From: Luteibacter sp. UNCMF331Sha3.1
Lineage (GTDB): Bacteria; Pseudomonadota; Gammaproteobacteria; Xanthomonadales; Rhodanobacteraceae
DNA length: 64,000 nt
Assembly: GCF_900109915.1 (NCBI RefSeq)
Contig: NZ_FOBU01000001.1
Location: forward strand, 626,764-690,763
Reading direction: 5' to 3'
Made by a program: the position numbers and the translations under genes. Below the pieces are notes generated by a model that saw only the letters and a program-made list of their open reading frames with translations, ran no database searches and was not told the DNA's origin. Below are positions 7,727 through 15,400 of the stretch, one piece after another (position 1 is the stretch's first letter; each line of letters begins with the position of its first letter).

Positions 7727-7732
7727 TATCCT
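7727..7732 (+). promoter_or_regulatory. Candidate -10 element giving a leaderless response-regulator mRNA
   Basis: TATCCT ends six bases before the ATG at 7739, and no Shine-Dalgarno sequence precedes that ATG. Transcription starting 6-8 bases after the hexamer would begin at or beside the start codon. No good -35 is visible. Confidence 0.3.
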
Positions 7733-7738
7733 CCCGCC

Positions 7739-8413
7739 ATGCGCATACTCCTAGCCGAAGACGACGCCGCCATCGCCGCGGCCGTGAAGTCCTCCCTCCA
7801 GCAGGGCGGGCATGCCGTGGACCACGTGTCGGACGGCAACAGTGCCGACCATGCCCTGCGCGACCACGACTACGACCTGCTGGTACTCGACCTGGGCCTG
7901 CCGATGCTCGACGGCAGCGACGTGCTGGCCCGCGCACGCAAACGCGGGTCCGGCGTGCCGGTACTCGTGGTCACCGCGCGCGAGGGGTTGAAGGAACGTG
8001 TCCGGGTGCTCGATCTCGGCGCCGACGACTACCTCGTGAAGCCCTTCGCGCTCGCCGAATTCGATGCGCGCGTGCGGGCCCTGCTCCGCCGGCGCACGAC
8101 CAACGGCACGCCGGAATTCCGCATCGGGCGTCTGCGTCTGGACATTCCCGGTCACCGCGCGTGGATCGGCGACGTCGCGCTCGACCTCACCGCCCGCGAA
8201 TTCGGGCTGGTGGAAGCGCTCGCGGCGCGTGCCGACAAGGTAACCAGCCGCGCGCAGCTCGTCGAAGCCCTGTGCAACTGGGACGAAGACCTCACGGACA
8301 ACGGCCTCGACATCGCGCTGCACCGCCTGCGCAAGAAACTGCAGGGCTCGGGCACCAGCGTGCGGACGATCCGCGGGCTGGGCTACCTGCTCGAAGAAAG
8401 CGCGGATGCCTGA
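7739..8413 (+). CDS. OmpR-family response regulator
   Basis: A 224-residue response regulator. The receiver domain (1-115) has the acidic pair ED at 8-9, phosphoacceptor Asp51 (LLVLDLGLP), a Thr switch (VVTARE) and Lys in YLVKPF. The C-terminal winged helix (about 125-220) ends with the usual NGLDIALHRLRKKL and IRGLGYLL. It resembles QseB/PmrA-type regulators. The kinase gene starts 8 bases before its stop. The gene is divergent from the PepSY-flavin operon and shares a promoter region with two dyads, so it may control that operon, though metalloregulation of the neighbour is an alternative. There is no Shine-Dalgarno sequence before the ATG. Confidence 0.95.
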   Translation: MRILLAEDDAAIAAAVKSSLQQGGHAVDHVSDGNSADHALRDHDYDLLVLDLGLPMLDGSDVLARARKRGSGVPVLVVTAREGLKERVRVLDLGADDYLVKPFALAEFDARVRALLRRRTTNGTPEFRIGRLRLDIPGHRAWIGDVALDLTAREFGLVEALAARADKVTSRAQLVEALCNWDEDLTDNGLDIALHRLRKKLQGSGTSVRTIRGLGYLLEESADA

Positions 8414-9815
8414 ACGCCGCACAGCGGCCGCGCGCCGGCCCGCACGGCCCAGCCTGCGCCGGCGCCTGCTCACCTTCCTGCTCGTGCCGGTGCTCGGCGT
8501 GCTGCTGCTCGACGCGGTGATCGGCTACTACGTCGCGCTGGCCTATTCGAACCGCGTGCACGATGCCGATCTTTCCGACTCCGCGCTCACGCTTTCCGAG
8601 ATGGTGGGCAACGATTCGCTGCGCGGCGAACTGACGGCGCAGGCGCGCTTCCTGCTCGAATACGACCCCGACGGCCGCAACTATTACGAAGTGATCAGCG
8701 ACCGACACGGCCGGATGATCGGTAACGCGGCACTCGCGGGCCCCGGGCATGCCGTCGTCACCGATGCGCCGCCCGTGCTCTACGACACCCTGCTCGGTCG
8801 ACGTCCGCTGCGCGCGGCCGTGATGCGCGTGCCGAGCCATCAGGAACGGGGCGACATGCTGACGATCACGGTGGCCGAGAACCTCCGCGACCGGCACATC
8901 CGGGCGCGCGAGATCCTGTTCCTGACCCTGCCGATGCAGGCGCTGCTGATCGTCGCGGTGCTCTGTCTCGTCTGGCTCGGCGTCAGCCACGGCCTCGGCG
9001 TGCTCGAACCGCTGACGTCGCGCCTGCGGCGTCGCGAGCACGATCTCGGGCCGATCGGCGAGGAAGACGTGCCGGTGGAGATCCTGCCGCTCACGCGCAC
9101 CATCGACGACCTGTTCGCCCGGATGCGCAACATGCTCGGCCTCCAGGAACGCTTCATCGCGGATGCCGCCCATCAGCTGCGCACCCCGCTGGCGGGGATC
9201 CAGCTGCACGTGGAGCGCCTGGAGGGCACGGAGGACACCGCGCAGCGCGCCGAGGCGCTGGGCCACATCCACCGGCTGGCCGCGCGCGCCGCGCGCACGT
9301 CGGCGCAGCTGCTCGCGCTCACGCGCACACAGTCCCCCGACCTGCCCGACCGGGACGGCATGACCATCATCGATCTCGCCGCCGTCGTGCCCGAGGCGGT
9401 AGGCATGCGTGTCCACCAGGCACTCGCGCTGGGCGTCGATCTCGGCTACGAGGGCATCGACGGACCGGTGCTCGTTCGCGGCGACGCGCTGCAGGTGCAG
9501 GAGGTCATCGACAACCTCGTGGACAACGCGTTCCACTATGCCGGGCGCGGACGCTGCGTGACGGTCTCGCTGGCCCGCGCCGGCGACGAGGCGCTCCTCG
9601 CGGTGGAGGACGACGGTCCGGGCGTCGACGACGCCTTCCTCGACCAGCTCGGCGAGCGGTTCTTCCGCGTACCGGGCTCCGACGAAGACGGCACGGGCCT
9701 CGGCCTCGCCATCGTCGAAAGCATCGCCGAACGCCATGCCGCGCGCGTGGCGTTCCGGCGCGCCGCGGCCGGCGGCCTCCGCATCGAGCTCCATTTCCCC
9801 GCCGTGACCCCGTAA
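8406..9815 (+). CDS. Sensor histidine kinase (QseC/TctE-like)
   Basis: A 469-residue membrane kinase. A basic N-terminus leads to a first helix (about 20-42). A periplasmic sensor of roughly 130 residues follows, of the two-component-sensor N-terminal type (NRVHDADLSDSALTL, then RHGRMIGNAAL), then a second helix (about 170-192) and a linker. The phosphoacceptor His256 lies in DAAHQLRTPL. The ATPase domain has the N-box DNLVDNAFHYA and G-boxes DDGPGVDD and GTGLGLAI. It overlaps the response regulator by 8 bases. The signal is not identifiable from sequence; the family includes tricarboxylate-, metal- and quorum-sensing kinases. Confidence 0.95.
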   Translation: MPERRTAAARRPARPSLRRRLLTFLLVPVLGVLLLDAVIGYYVALAYSNRVHDADLSDSALTLSEMVGNDSLRGELTAQARFLLEYDPDGRNYYEVISDRHGRMIGNAALAGPGHAVVTDAPPVLYDTLLGRRPLRAAVMRVPSHQERGDMLTITVAENLRDRHIRAREILFLTLPMQALLIVAVLCLVWLGVSHGLGVLEPLTSRLRRREHDLGPIGEEDVPVEILPLTRTIDDLFARMRNMLGLQERFIADAAHQLRTPLAGIQLHVERLEGTEDTAQRAEALGHIHRLAARAARTSAQLLALTRTQSPDLPDRDGMTIIDLAAVVPEAVGMRVHQALALGVDLGYEGIDGPVLVRGDALQVQEVIDNLVDNAFHYAGRGRCVTVSLARAGDEALLAVEDDGPGVDDAFLDQLGERFFRVPGSDEDGTGLGLAIVESIAERHAARVAFRRAAAGGLRIELHFPAVTP

Positions 9816-9887
9816 GGCGGGAAAGCCCGCTGAAACCCCCTGCTGGGACCATGACGCCATCGAATGAGATGGACGCGAGGCGTCGAC

Positions 9888-10724
9888 GTGAGCAATTCGG
9901 CGGCATTCCAGTACGAAGGCGGGCGCGACGGTGTCCTGCTGATCCATGGACTCACCGGCACGCCGTCCGAGATGCGCGCGGTCGGAAAGGGCCTGAACCG
10001 TGCCGGCTTCACGGTCGTCGGCGTGCAACTGGCCGGGCACTGCGGCAGCGAAAGCGACCTCGTCGCCACCACGTGGGAAGACTGGTATGCCAGCGTGGAA
10101 GCGGCGGCCGACGAGCTGCGCGGGCGTGTCGATCGCCTGTTCGTGGCGGGGCTGTCGATGGGCGCCGTGCTGGCGCTACGCCTCGCCGCCGTGCGTCCGG
10201 CGTGGGTCGCGGGCGTGGGTGTGTTCGGCGCCACGTTCCGCTACGACGGCTGGTCGATCGGCTGGACGGGGCGGCTCTCGTTCCTGCTTCCGGCGCTCAA
10301 GCGCCTCGGCATCGGCCAGCACCGCAGCTTCATCGAACAACCTCCGTATGGCATCCGCGACGAGCGTCTGCGCGCGCAGATCAGCACCGCGATGTTTTCC
10401 GGCGACAGCGAGGCGGCGGGCCTTCCGGGCAACCCCTGGCCCGCCCTCGCCGAAATGGTGGAACTCTCGCGCGACGTGCGCCGACGGCTGCCGCAGGTGG
10501 TGGCGCCGTGCTTCATCGCGCATGCCGCCGACGACGACGTGGCAAGCATCGCCAACGCGGACCTCGTGGCACGACGCGTGCGCGGTCCGATCGAGATGCT
10601 GCTGCTGGCGGACAGCTACCACATGATCACGATCGACCGCGAGCGCCGGATGCTCATCGAACGCACGGCCGATTTCTTCACACGAATCGCGCGCGAATCG
10701 CGACCGCACCGCATGGCGGCCTGA
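9888..10724 (+). CDS. Alpha/beta-hydrolase, Est30-like carboxylesterase
   Basis: A 278-residue soluble serine hydrolase. The oxyanion motif LIHGLTGTP comes near the N-terminus, the nucleophile elbow is GLSMGAV (Ser near 90), and the acid and His are expected in HAADDDVA and SYHMITID. The short N-terminus and internal cap fit the Est30/monoacylglycerol-lipase group. GTG at 9888 has GAGG about 9 bases upstream; an in-frame ATG at 9864 has no clear ribosome binding site, so the true start is uncertain by eight residues. The next gene follows after two bases, and the order esterase, two EamA half-transporters and DegT aminotransferase suggests one operon acting on a lipid-linked or acylated substrate. 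Confidence 0.8.
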   Translation: MSNSAAFQYEGGRDGVLLIHGLTGTPSEMRAVGKGLNRAGFTVVGVQLAGHCGSESDLVATTWEDWYASVEAAADELRGRVDRLFVAGLSMGAVLALRLAAVRPAWVAGVGVFGATFRYDGWSIGWTGRLSFLLPALKRLGIGQHRSFIEQPPYGIRDERLRAQISTAMFSGDSEAAGLPGNPWPALAEMVELSRDVRRRLPQVVAPCFIAHAADDDVASIANADLVARRVRGPIEMLLLADSYHMITIDRERRMLIERTADFFTRIARESRPHRMAA

Positions 10725-10726
10725 CG

Positions 10727-11086
10727 ATGCACGGCCTCGTCCTCACGCTGTGGATCGCCAACGTGGTCCTCGACACCGCGGGGCAACTCGCGTTCAAGGC
10801 GGCGGCCGGCGATGGCCGGGCGGGCGACGGTCTCGCCCGCTGGCGCTACATGTTCGCGCGCCCGTGGATCTGGACGGGCATCGCCTGCTACGTCGCCGAG
10901 TTCGTCGTGTGGATCGCGTTCCTCTCGCTGGTGCCGCTCTCGGAGGGCGTGCTGCTCGGATCGATCAACATCGTGGCGGTGATGGTGGCCGGTCGCATCC
11001 TGTTCCGCGAGAAGCTGAGCCCGCTGCGCGTCACGGGCATCCTGCTCGTCGCCGCGGGCGTGGCGATCGTGGGTGTCGGCTCATGA
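10727..11086 (+). CDS. Half-size EamA/SMR-type membrane transporter (ArnE-like)
   Basis: A 119-residue protein with four predicted membrane helices (about 3-20, 45-66, 72-90, 98-117), the size of one EmrE/ArnE subunit. The glycine-rich end (ILLVAAGVAIVGVG) is typical of the EamA/SMR fold. Such proteins work as homo- or heterodimers. A second half-size member follows with a 4-base overlap, so the two probably form a heterodimer like ArnE/ArnF, which flips undecaprenyl-phosphate-aminoarabinose. The substrate here is not known. The gene starts two bases after the esterase stop. Confidence 0.8.
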   Translation: MHGLVLTLWIANVVLDTAGQLAFKAAAGDGRAGDGLARWRYMFARPWIWTGIACYVAEFVVWIAFLSLVPLSEGVLLGSINIVAVMVAGRILFREKLSPLRVTGILLVAAGVAIVGVGS

Positions 11087-11481
11087 AGCGCTTCTACCTG
11101 GTGGGCTTCGCGCTGCTGCTGGCGTTCGACTCGCTCAACCTCGTCTGCTTCAAGATGGCGGGCACGCATGCGTTGCCCGTGGAGACGAGCGTCGCGTGGC
11201 TCGGGCGCGTCTTCTCGCATCCGTGGATCTACGGCGCGGTCGCGGGCTACGTCGGCGCGTTCGTCACGTGGATGAGCCTGCTGAAACACGCGCCGATCGG
11301 TCCCGCGTTCGCCGCGTCGCACCTGGAAGTCGTCAGCGTGATGCTGCTGTCGTGGTGGCTCTTCGCGGAACCCGTGACGCCCGTGCAGATCGCGGGCGCG
11401 GTCGCCATCCTCGCAGGCATCGCGTGCCTCGCGATCGCCGAGGGCGACGCGGAGGTCGAGCCCGATGCCGTTACGGCCTGA
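11083..11481 (+). CDS. Half-size EamA/SMR-type membrane transporter (ArnF-like partner)
   Basis: A 132-residue protein with four predicted membrane helices (about 4-22, 44-64, 75-93, 100-119) and a short acidic cytoplasmic tail (EGDAEVEPDAVTA). It is similar in plan to the preceding protein (both have WIYG/WIWTG before helix 2) but diverged, as expected for the second subunit of a heterodimeric flippase. It overlaps the upstream gene by 4 bases and the downstream aminotransferase by 17 bases, so the three are translationally coupled. Function as a lipid-linked sugar flippase is inferred from ArnE/F-type pairs. Confidence 0.8.
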   Translation: MKRFYLVGFALLLAFDSLNLVCFKMAGTHALPVETSVAWLGRVFSHPWIYGAVAGYVGAFVTWMSLLKHAPIGPAFAASHLEVVSVMLLSWWLFAEPVTPVQIAGAVAILAGIACLAIAEGDAEVEPDAVTA

Positions 11482-12673
11482 GCGCGAAGCGCCGCCCACC
11501 GCCGGCCTGCCCCTGCGTTGGTCCGACCTGCGCGGCACGGCGCCCGCGCCGCTCACGGCCCTCGCGGCGAACTGGCTCGGCGTCGGGCAGGTGCAGCTCG
11601 AATGCTCCGGCACGGCCGCGCTGACGATCGCGCTCTGCACGTTGTCCGAACATGCGCGCTCACGGCGCGAGGTCGTCATTCCCGCGTTCACGTGTCCGCT
11701 CGTGCCGCTGGCCATCCGCCGCGCGGGTCTCGTGCCGCGTCTGGTGGACCTGAAGGCCGGGCACTTCGACATGGACGCGGAGCGCCTCGCCGCCGCGTGC
11801 AACGAGCACACGCTGGCCGTCGTGCCGACACATCTCGGCGGGCGCCTGGCGGACGTGGCGACCGCCAACGCCATCGCGCACGGCGTCGGCGCGCGGACGA
11901 TCGAGGATGCGGCGCAGTCCCTCGGCGCCCGCGTCGGCGAGTCCTTCGCCGGCACGGTCGGCGACGTCGGTTTCTACAGCCTCGCGGCGGGGAAAGGCCT
12001 GTCGATCTTCGAAGGCGGCCTGCTCGTGGCCCGCGACGACAGCTGGCACGAACGCTTCCAGCGCACCTCGCGTCGCATGAGTCGCTGGCACCCCGGCTGG
12101 GAGATCCGACGCATGCTGGAGCTCGCCGGCTACGCCACGTTCTATCGCCCGCACGGCCTCGGCTTCGCCTATGGGCGGCCGTTGCGCGGCGCGCTGCGTC
12201 GCGGGGACCTGCTGGCTGCCGCCGGCGAGCATTTCAACGCGGATTTCCCCATGCACCGCGTGAGCAGATGGCGCGACGCGGTCGGCGCGCGCGCGTTCAC
12301 GCGGCTACCGGACTTCATCGCGACGACGACGGCGCAGGCGAAGAAACGCCTGCCGATGCTCGACACGTTGCCGGGCGTGACGGTGTTCCGCGACGACGGT
12401 GGCACGTGGCCATATCTGATGCTGATGCTGCCGGACGAAGCGACACGCGATGCGGTGCTGGCGCGACTCTGGCCGTCGCGTTACGGCGTGGCGCGCATGT
12501 TCGTGCACGCGTTACCGGATTACGACTACCTCGGCACGATGCCCGGCGGCGACGACGTGCCGAACGCGCGCGATTTCGCGGCCCGCACGCTGACGATCAC
12601 GAACAGCCCGTGGCTGGACGACGAGGCGTTCGGGGAAGTGCTAGGGGCGATCGAGGCGATCGTCACGCGCTGA
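11465..12673 (+). CDS. DegT/DnrJ/EryC1-family PLP aminotransferase
   Basis: A 402-residue fold-type I aminotransferase of the sugar-nucleotide family. Recognisable parts are the SGTAALTIAL cofactor-phosphate loop, PAFTCPLV, IEDAAQSLGA (pyridine-stacking Asp) and the Schiff-base lysine in LAAGKGLSIFEGG (Lys177). In this family the enzyme usually aminates a keto-sugar, for example ArnB in lipid A modification. The C-terminal half is divergent, so a non-nucleotide substrate is possible. It overlaps the second EamA gene by 17 bases. No other arn gene is present, so the operon is not a standard aminoarabinose locus. A REP palindrome begins 7 bases after the stop. Confidence 0.85.
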   Translation: MPLRPEREAPPTAGLPLRWSDLRGTAPAPLTALAANWLGVGQVQLECSGTAALTIALCTLSEHARSRREVVIPAFTCPLVPLAIRRAGLVPRLVDLKAGHFDMDAERLAAACNEHTLAVVPTHLGGRLADVATANAIAHGVGARTIEDAAQSLGARVGESFAGTVGDVGFYSLAAGKGLSIFEGGLLVARDDSWHERFQRTSRRMSRWHPGWEIRRMLELAGYATFYRPHGLGFAYGRPLRGALRRGDLLAAAGEHFNADFPMHRVSRWRDAVGARAFTRLPDFIATTTAQAKKRLPMLDTLPGVTVFRDDGGTWPYLMLMLPDEATRDAVLARLWPSRYGVARMFVHALPDYDYLGTMPGGDDVPNARDFAARTLTITNSPWLDDEAFGEVLGAIEAIVTR

Positions 12674-12680
12674 AGGCTCT

Positions 12681-12749
12681 GGTGGGAGCCAGCCTGCTGG
12701 CGATGGGTGCTCGCGGCAGGCTCCCATCGCCAGCAGGCTGGCTCCCACC
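12681..12749. repeat. REP/BIME palindrome (GTGGGAGC type, long)
   Basis: Two perfectly complementary 27-base arms (12681-12707 and 12723-12749) enclose a 15-base centre containing TGCTCGCGGCAGGC. The outer ends are GGTGGGAGCC and GGCTCCCACC. It lies between the convergent DegT and tsaB genes and may also stop transcription from both sides. Confidence 0.9.
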
Positions 12750-12759
12750 TCCGGCCCGA

Positions 12760-13449
12760 TCAGGCCTTGCCCTGCTCCACCAGCGTCAGCGCGACCTTGT
12801 CGCGCAAGTACACCGGCAGGGCGAGTTCCGGCGCCACCGCTTCGCCGTCGCGGAAGCGGCGCGCGGCCACCTCCGCGACGTGGCGCGCCTGCGGGAAACG
12901 TGCGCCGTCGGCCGAACGGATGGGCGCGCCGATGCGTTCGCGCAGCGCGGCTTCGTACGTCGCCCAACCGGTACCGACCACGTGCCATGCCGATGCCTCC
13001 GGCAGGACGAGCGCGGCGGCGGTGTCCACGCGTTCGCGATCGATGAGTACCACGCCGCCGTCGTCGTCGCGACGCCAGGCCGCGACATAGATCTCGCCCA
13101 TCCGCGCGTCGATGACGGAGAGGATCGCGGCGTCGTCGTCGGGCGCTTCCAGCGCCAGCGCCTGCAACGACGACACGGTGACCACGGGAATGTCGAGCGC
13201 CATCGCCATGCCCTGCGCGAGCGACACGCCGAGGCGGACGCCGGTGAATGCGCCGGGCCCGCGACCCACGGCGATGCCGTCGAGCGCGTCGCGTTTGAGA
13301 CCCGCCTCGGCCAGCAGCTGGTCGGCCATCGGCAACACCAGCTCGGCATGCCGGCGGGGCGCGATTTCGCTGCGTTCGATCACTTCGTCGCCGTGGACGA
13401 GGGCGACGGAGCAGGCTTCCGTTGAGGTTTCGATGGCGAGGAAGTTCAT
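12760..13449 (-). CDS. tsaB: tRNA threonylcarbamoyladenosine biosynthesis protein TsaB
   Basis: A 229-residue member of the Kae1/TsaD-like ASKHA family. The N-terminus MNFLAIETSTEACSVAL, the PMADQLLAEAG segment and GIAVGRGPGAFTGVRLG are diagnostic of TsaB (YeaZ). It is the non-catalytic partner of TsaD in the TsaB-TsaD-TsaE complex that makes t6A37 in ANN-decoding tRNAs. Length matches E. coli TsaB (231). It overlaps creD by 4 bases (ATGA), so it is expressed downstream of it. The stop lies 10 bases from a REP palindrome. Confidence 0.95.
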   Translation of the reverse strand: MNFLAIETSTEACSVALVHGDEVIERSEIAPRRHAELVLPMADQLLAEAGLKRDALDGIAVGRGPGAFTGVRLGVSLAQGMAMALDIPVVTVSSLQALALEAPDDDAAILSVIDARMGEIYVAAWRRDDDGGVVLIDRERVDTAAALVLPEASAWHVVGTGWATYEAALRERIGAPIRSADGARFPQARHVAEVAARRFRDGEAVAPELALPVYLRDKVALTLVEQGKA

Positions 13450-14786
13450 GGCGTTTCCGTCGAAGCGAGGGGCGGCGGCGTTCCGTAGGCGTACCAGTCG
13501 ATGCGGCGGGTCAGGTACATCAGCAGCGCGATCACCGCCACGAGCACCACCGAGCCGATCAGGAGCGCGTACTGCTCCGCGCCGATCAGGCCGTAGAGTA
13601 TGACGTAAACCAGGGCGAGCACGCCGCCAAGGCACAGGCCGGCGCCCCTCGCGCGCAGGGCCGCCATGGCGTATCCGCCGACGATGAGCACCACCGTGGC
13701 CGCCGCCACGGCGTACGCGGGTCCGAAACCGATCTGCTCGGACAGCGCCAGCAGCAGCACGTAGAAACTGGTCATGGCGGCGCCGATCAGGAGGTACTGC
13801 ACCGGATGCAGGCGCAGGCCTTTCAGAATCTCGAAGAGGAAGAACGCGACGAACGTCAGTGCGATGAACAGCAGGCCGTATTTCCCGGCGCGATCGTTCT
13901 GCTGGTACACGCTGCCCGGTTGGTAGAGCTTCACGCCGAAGGCCGACGAGGCGAGGCGGTTGGCGACGTCGACGTTCGCCGCGTCCCAGTGCTGGCCGTA
14001 GGCTCGGTTGAGGTCGAGCACCTGCCACGTGGCGTCGAAGCCGCTCGCATCCACCCGGCGTTTGCCCGGAAGCATGGCACCGGTGAAGCCCGGGTCCGGC
14101 CAGGCGGAACGGATACGCGCGCTGTTCGTGCGCGCCAGCGGCAACGTCGAGAACGACTCGGTACCGGCGATCCGCAGCGTCGCCGAGAAATCGATCGGGG
14201 TCGTGCGCTCCGGATCGATCTCGATCGGTGCGGAAAGGACCGTATACGGGCCCATGCGCGACGCCGACGACGCGAGCCGCACGGGCCTGCCGTCCACGGT
14301 CACGGAACCGACGTCCTGCACGCCCCGCGTATCGGCGATCAGCAATCGCAGTTCCGCCCTTCCGGTGTACCAGGTGGCGTCGGAATCGGCGGCGAAACGG
14401 CGGATGTCCTCGGGAAGGAGGCGGCCATGCAAGGTGACGTCGCCGGTGTAGACGGGCACCTCGTACATGCCCACGTGGCGGCGCTCGACGGTGAGGTCGG
14501 CCACCGTGGACTGCTGATCGGCGAGGACGATTTCCGTGCCGTCGCGGACGCTGGCCACCTTGCCGTCGCTGCCCTTGGTTTCGTATCGGGTCGGCACGGC
14601 CAGCACGAGGCCACCGAGCGTCTGCGGGCCGCCCCAGCCATCGGCGACACGCACCGATGCCTGCTCCCGCATCGCCTGGCGCTCGCGTACGAGGCCATCC
14701 GCCTGGGTGAGCGGAATGAGCATGATCAGGGCGAGTAGCCCGATGCCCAGCACCTTCGCGGTGATCGACTGCATCCAGCGGAACAT
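13446..14786 (-). CDS. creD: CreD-family inner membrane protein
   Basis: A 446-residue membrane protein matching the CreD (Cet) family in length and plan. There is an N-terminal helix (about 10-28) and a long periplasmic domain (about 30-290: GGPQTLGGLVLAVP, YEVPVYTGDV), with the conserved LGFxxF-type region represented by SSAFGVKLYQPGSVYQQ. A bundle of five or six helices follows (about 295-430, with GLRLHPVQYLLIGAA). E. coli creD is controlled by the CreBC two-component system and affects colicin E2 tolerance and envelope integrity; no creBC is adjacent here. ATG 14786 follows GAGGAG with ideal spacing. Confidence 0.9.
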   Translation of the reverse strand: MFRWMQSITAKVLGIGLLALIMLIPLTQADGLVRERQAMREQASVRVADGWGGPQTLGGLVLAVPTRYETKGSDGKVASVRDGTEIVLADQQSTVADLTVERRHVGMYEVPVYTGDVTLHGRLLPEDIRRFAADSDATWYTGRAELRLLIADTRGVQDVGSVTVDGRPVRLASSASRMGPYTVLSAPIEIDPERTTPIDFSATLRIAGTESFSTLPLARTNSARIRSAWPDPGFTGAMLPGKRRVDASGFDATWQVLDLNRAYGQHWDAANVDVANRLASSAFGVKLYQPGSVYQQNDRAGKYGLLFIALTFVAFFLFEILKGLRLHPVQYLLIGAAMTSFYVLLLALSEQIGFGPAYAVAAATVVLIVGGYAMAALRARGAGLCLGGVLALVYVILYGLIGAEQYALLIGSVVLVAVIALLMYLTRRIDWYAYGTPPPLASTETP

Positions 14787-14891
14787 GGCGGATCTCCTCA
14801 GGGGTAGGCCTCCGAGGGTCATGGCGGCGAGGGCCTGGCACGGGTGCCGGATGGGGCGACGGTGAGGCGTTCGCTGGCAGAACGCTGAAAC

Positions 14892-14917
14892 CTCATGCGA
14901 ATGAGAGTGTTCTCATT
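14892..14917. promoter_or_regulatory. Three alternating CTCAT/ATGAG half-sites between creD and a cupin gene
   Basis: CTCAT (14892-14896), ATGAG (14901-14905) and CTCAT (14912-14916) alternate within 25 bp. The last two sit in AATGAGAGTGTTCTCATT, a perfect 7-bp-arm dyad. The arrangement resembles overlapping Fur/metalloregulator sites but is one base short of the 19-bp Fur spacing. It lies in the divergent promoter region of creD and the cupin gene. Confidence 0.4.
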
Positions 14918-14935
14918 ACAGGGCAGCCCTGTCCC

Positions 14936-15367
14936 ATGGACCATGCACGCACCGCCGTCGCAAGGATCGCCACCATGCCGCCCGCCCAGCTCGCGCTTCC
15001 CCTTGCCCTCATGATCGGTGCGGCCATCGCCGCCACGACGACGCCGTCGAGGTCGGATATCCGGGAGATCGCCGACGCCGTGAGGCTGGCCGGATCGGGC
15101 CATCCCGCCATCGCCCAGCTGATCGAGGCCCACCGCGCCATGCGCATGCTGCGCATTTCGCTACGGCCCGGCGCGGCCCTCCCGTGGCAATCCGGCAACG
15201 CGCCGGCGGCCGGTTACCTCGTCGAAGGCGAGTTGCACGTGCAAGCGCCAACGGGCGACCTGCACGTCATCCGCCCGGGCGACCGCATCGCGGCAGAGGC
15301 CGGACCATCGGCGCATGGTGTCGCCGGGCCATTGGGCGCGACGGTCGTGGCGTTCTTCGCGCTGTAG
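14936..15367 (+). CDS. Small cupin-domain protein
   Basis: A 143-residue protein. The first 40 residues look like an export signal or membrane anchor ([20 protein letters not shown]). The remainder is one small RmlC-like cupin barrel: [16 protein letters not shown], then [25 protein letters not shown] and [16 protein letters not shown]. The metal-binding His residues of motif 1 are mostly missing, so catalysis is doubtful and ligand binding more likely. It is monocistronic and divergent from creD. The TAG stop lies inside a REP-like palindrome shared with the next gene. An in-frame ATG at 14975 is an alternative start. Function unknown. Confidence 0.65.
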   Translation: MDHARTAVARIATMPPAQLALPLALMIGAAIAATTTPSRSDIREIADAVRLAGSGHPAIAQLIEAHRAMRMLRISLRPGAALPWQSGNAPAAGYLVEGELHVQAPTGDLHVIRPGDRIAAEAGPSAHGVAGPLGATVVAFFAL

Positions 15368-15400
15368 GAGCACGCGCGGGCGCGCCGGGTGCTCTGCTAC
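15364..15400. repeat. REP-like palindrome (GTAGGAGC type) carrying two stop codons
   Basis: The ends are GTAGGAGCAC (15364-15373) and GTGCTCTGCTAC (15389-15400); the centre is GC-only and also self-complementary. GTAG and CTAC at the outer ends contain TAG in both directions. The plus-strand cupin gene stops at 15365-15367 and the minus-strand helicase gene stops at 15399-15397. Confidence 0.7.

Noticed and set aside
12681-12749. Simple intrinsic terminator
   Set aside because: The hairpin is far longer than a terminator, lacks a T-run and belongs to a repeated REP class.
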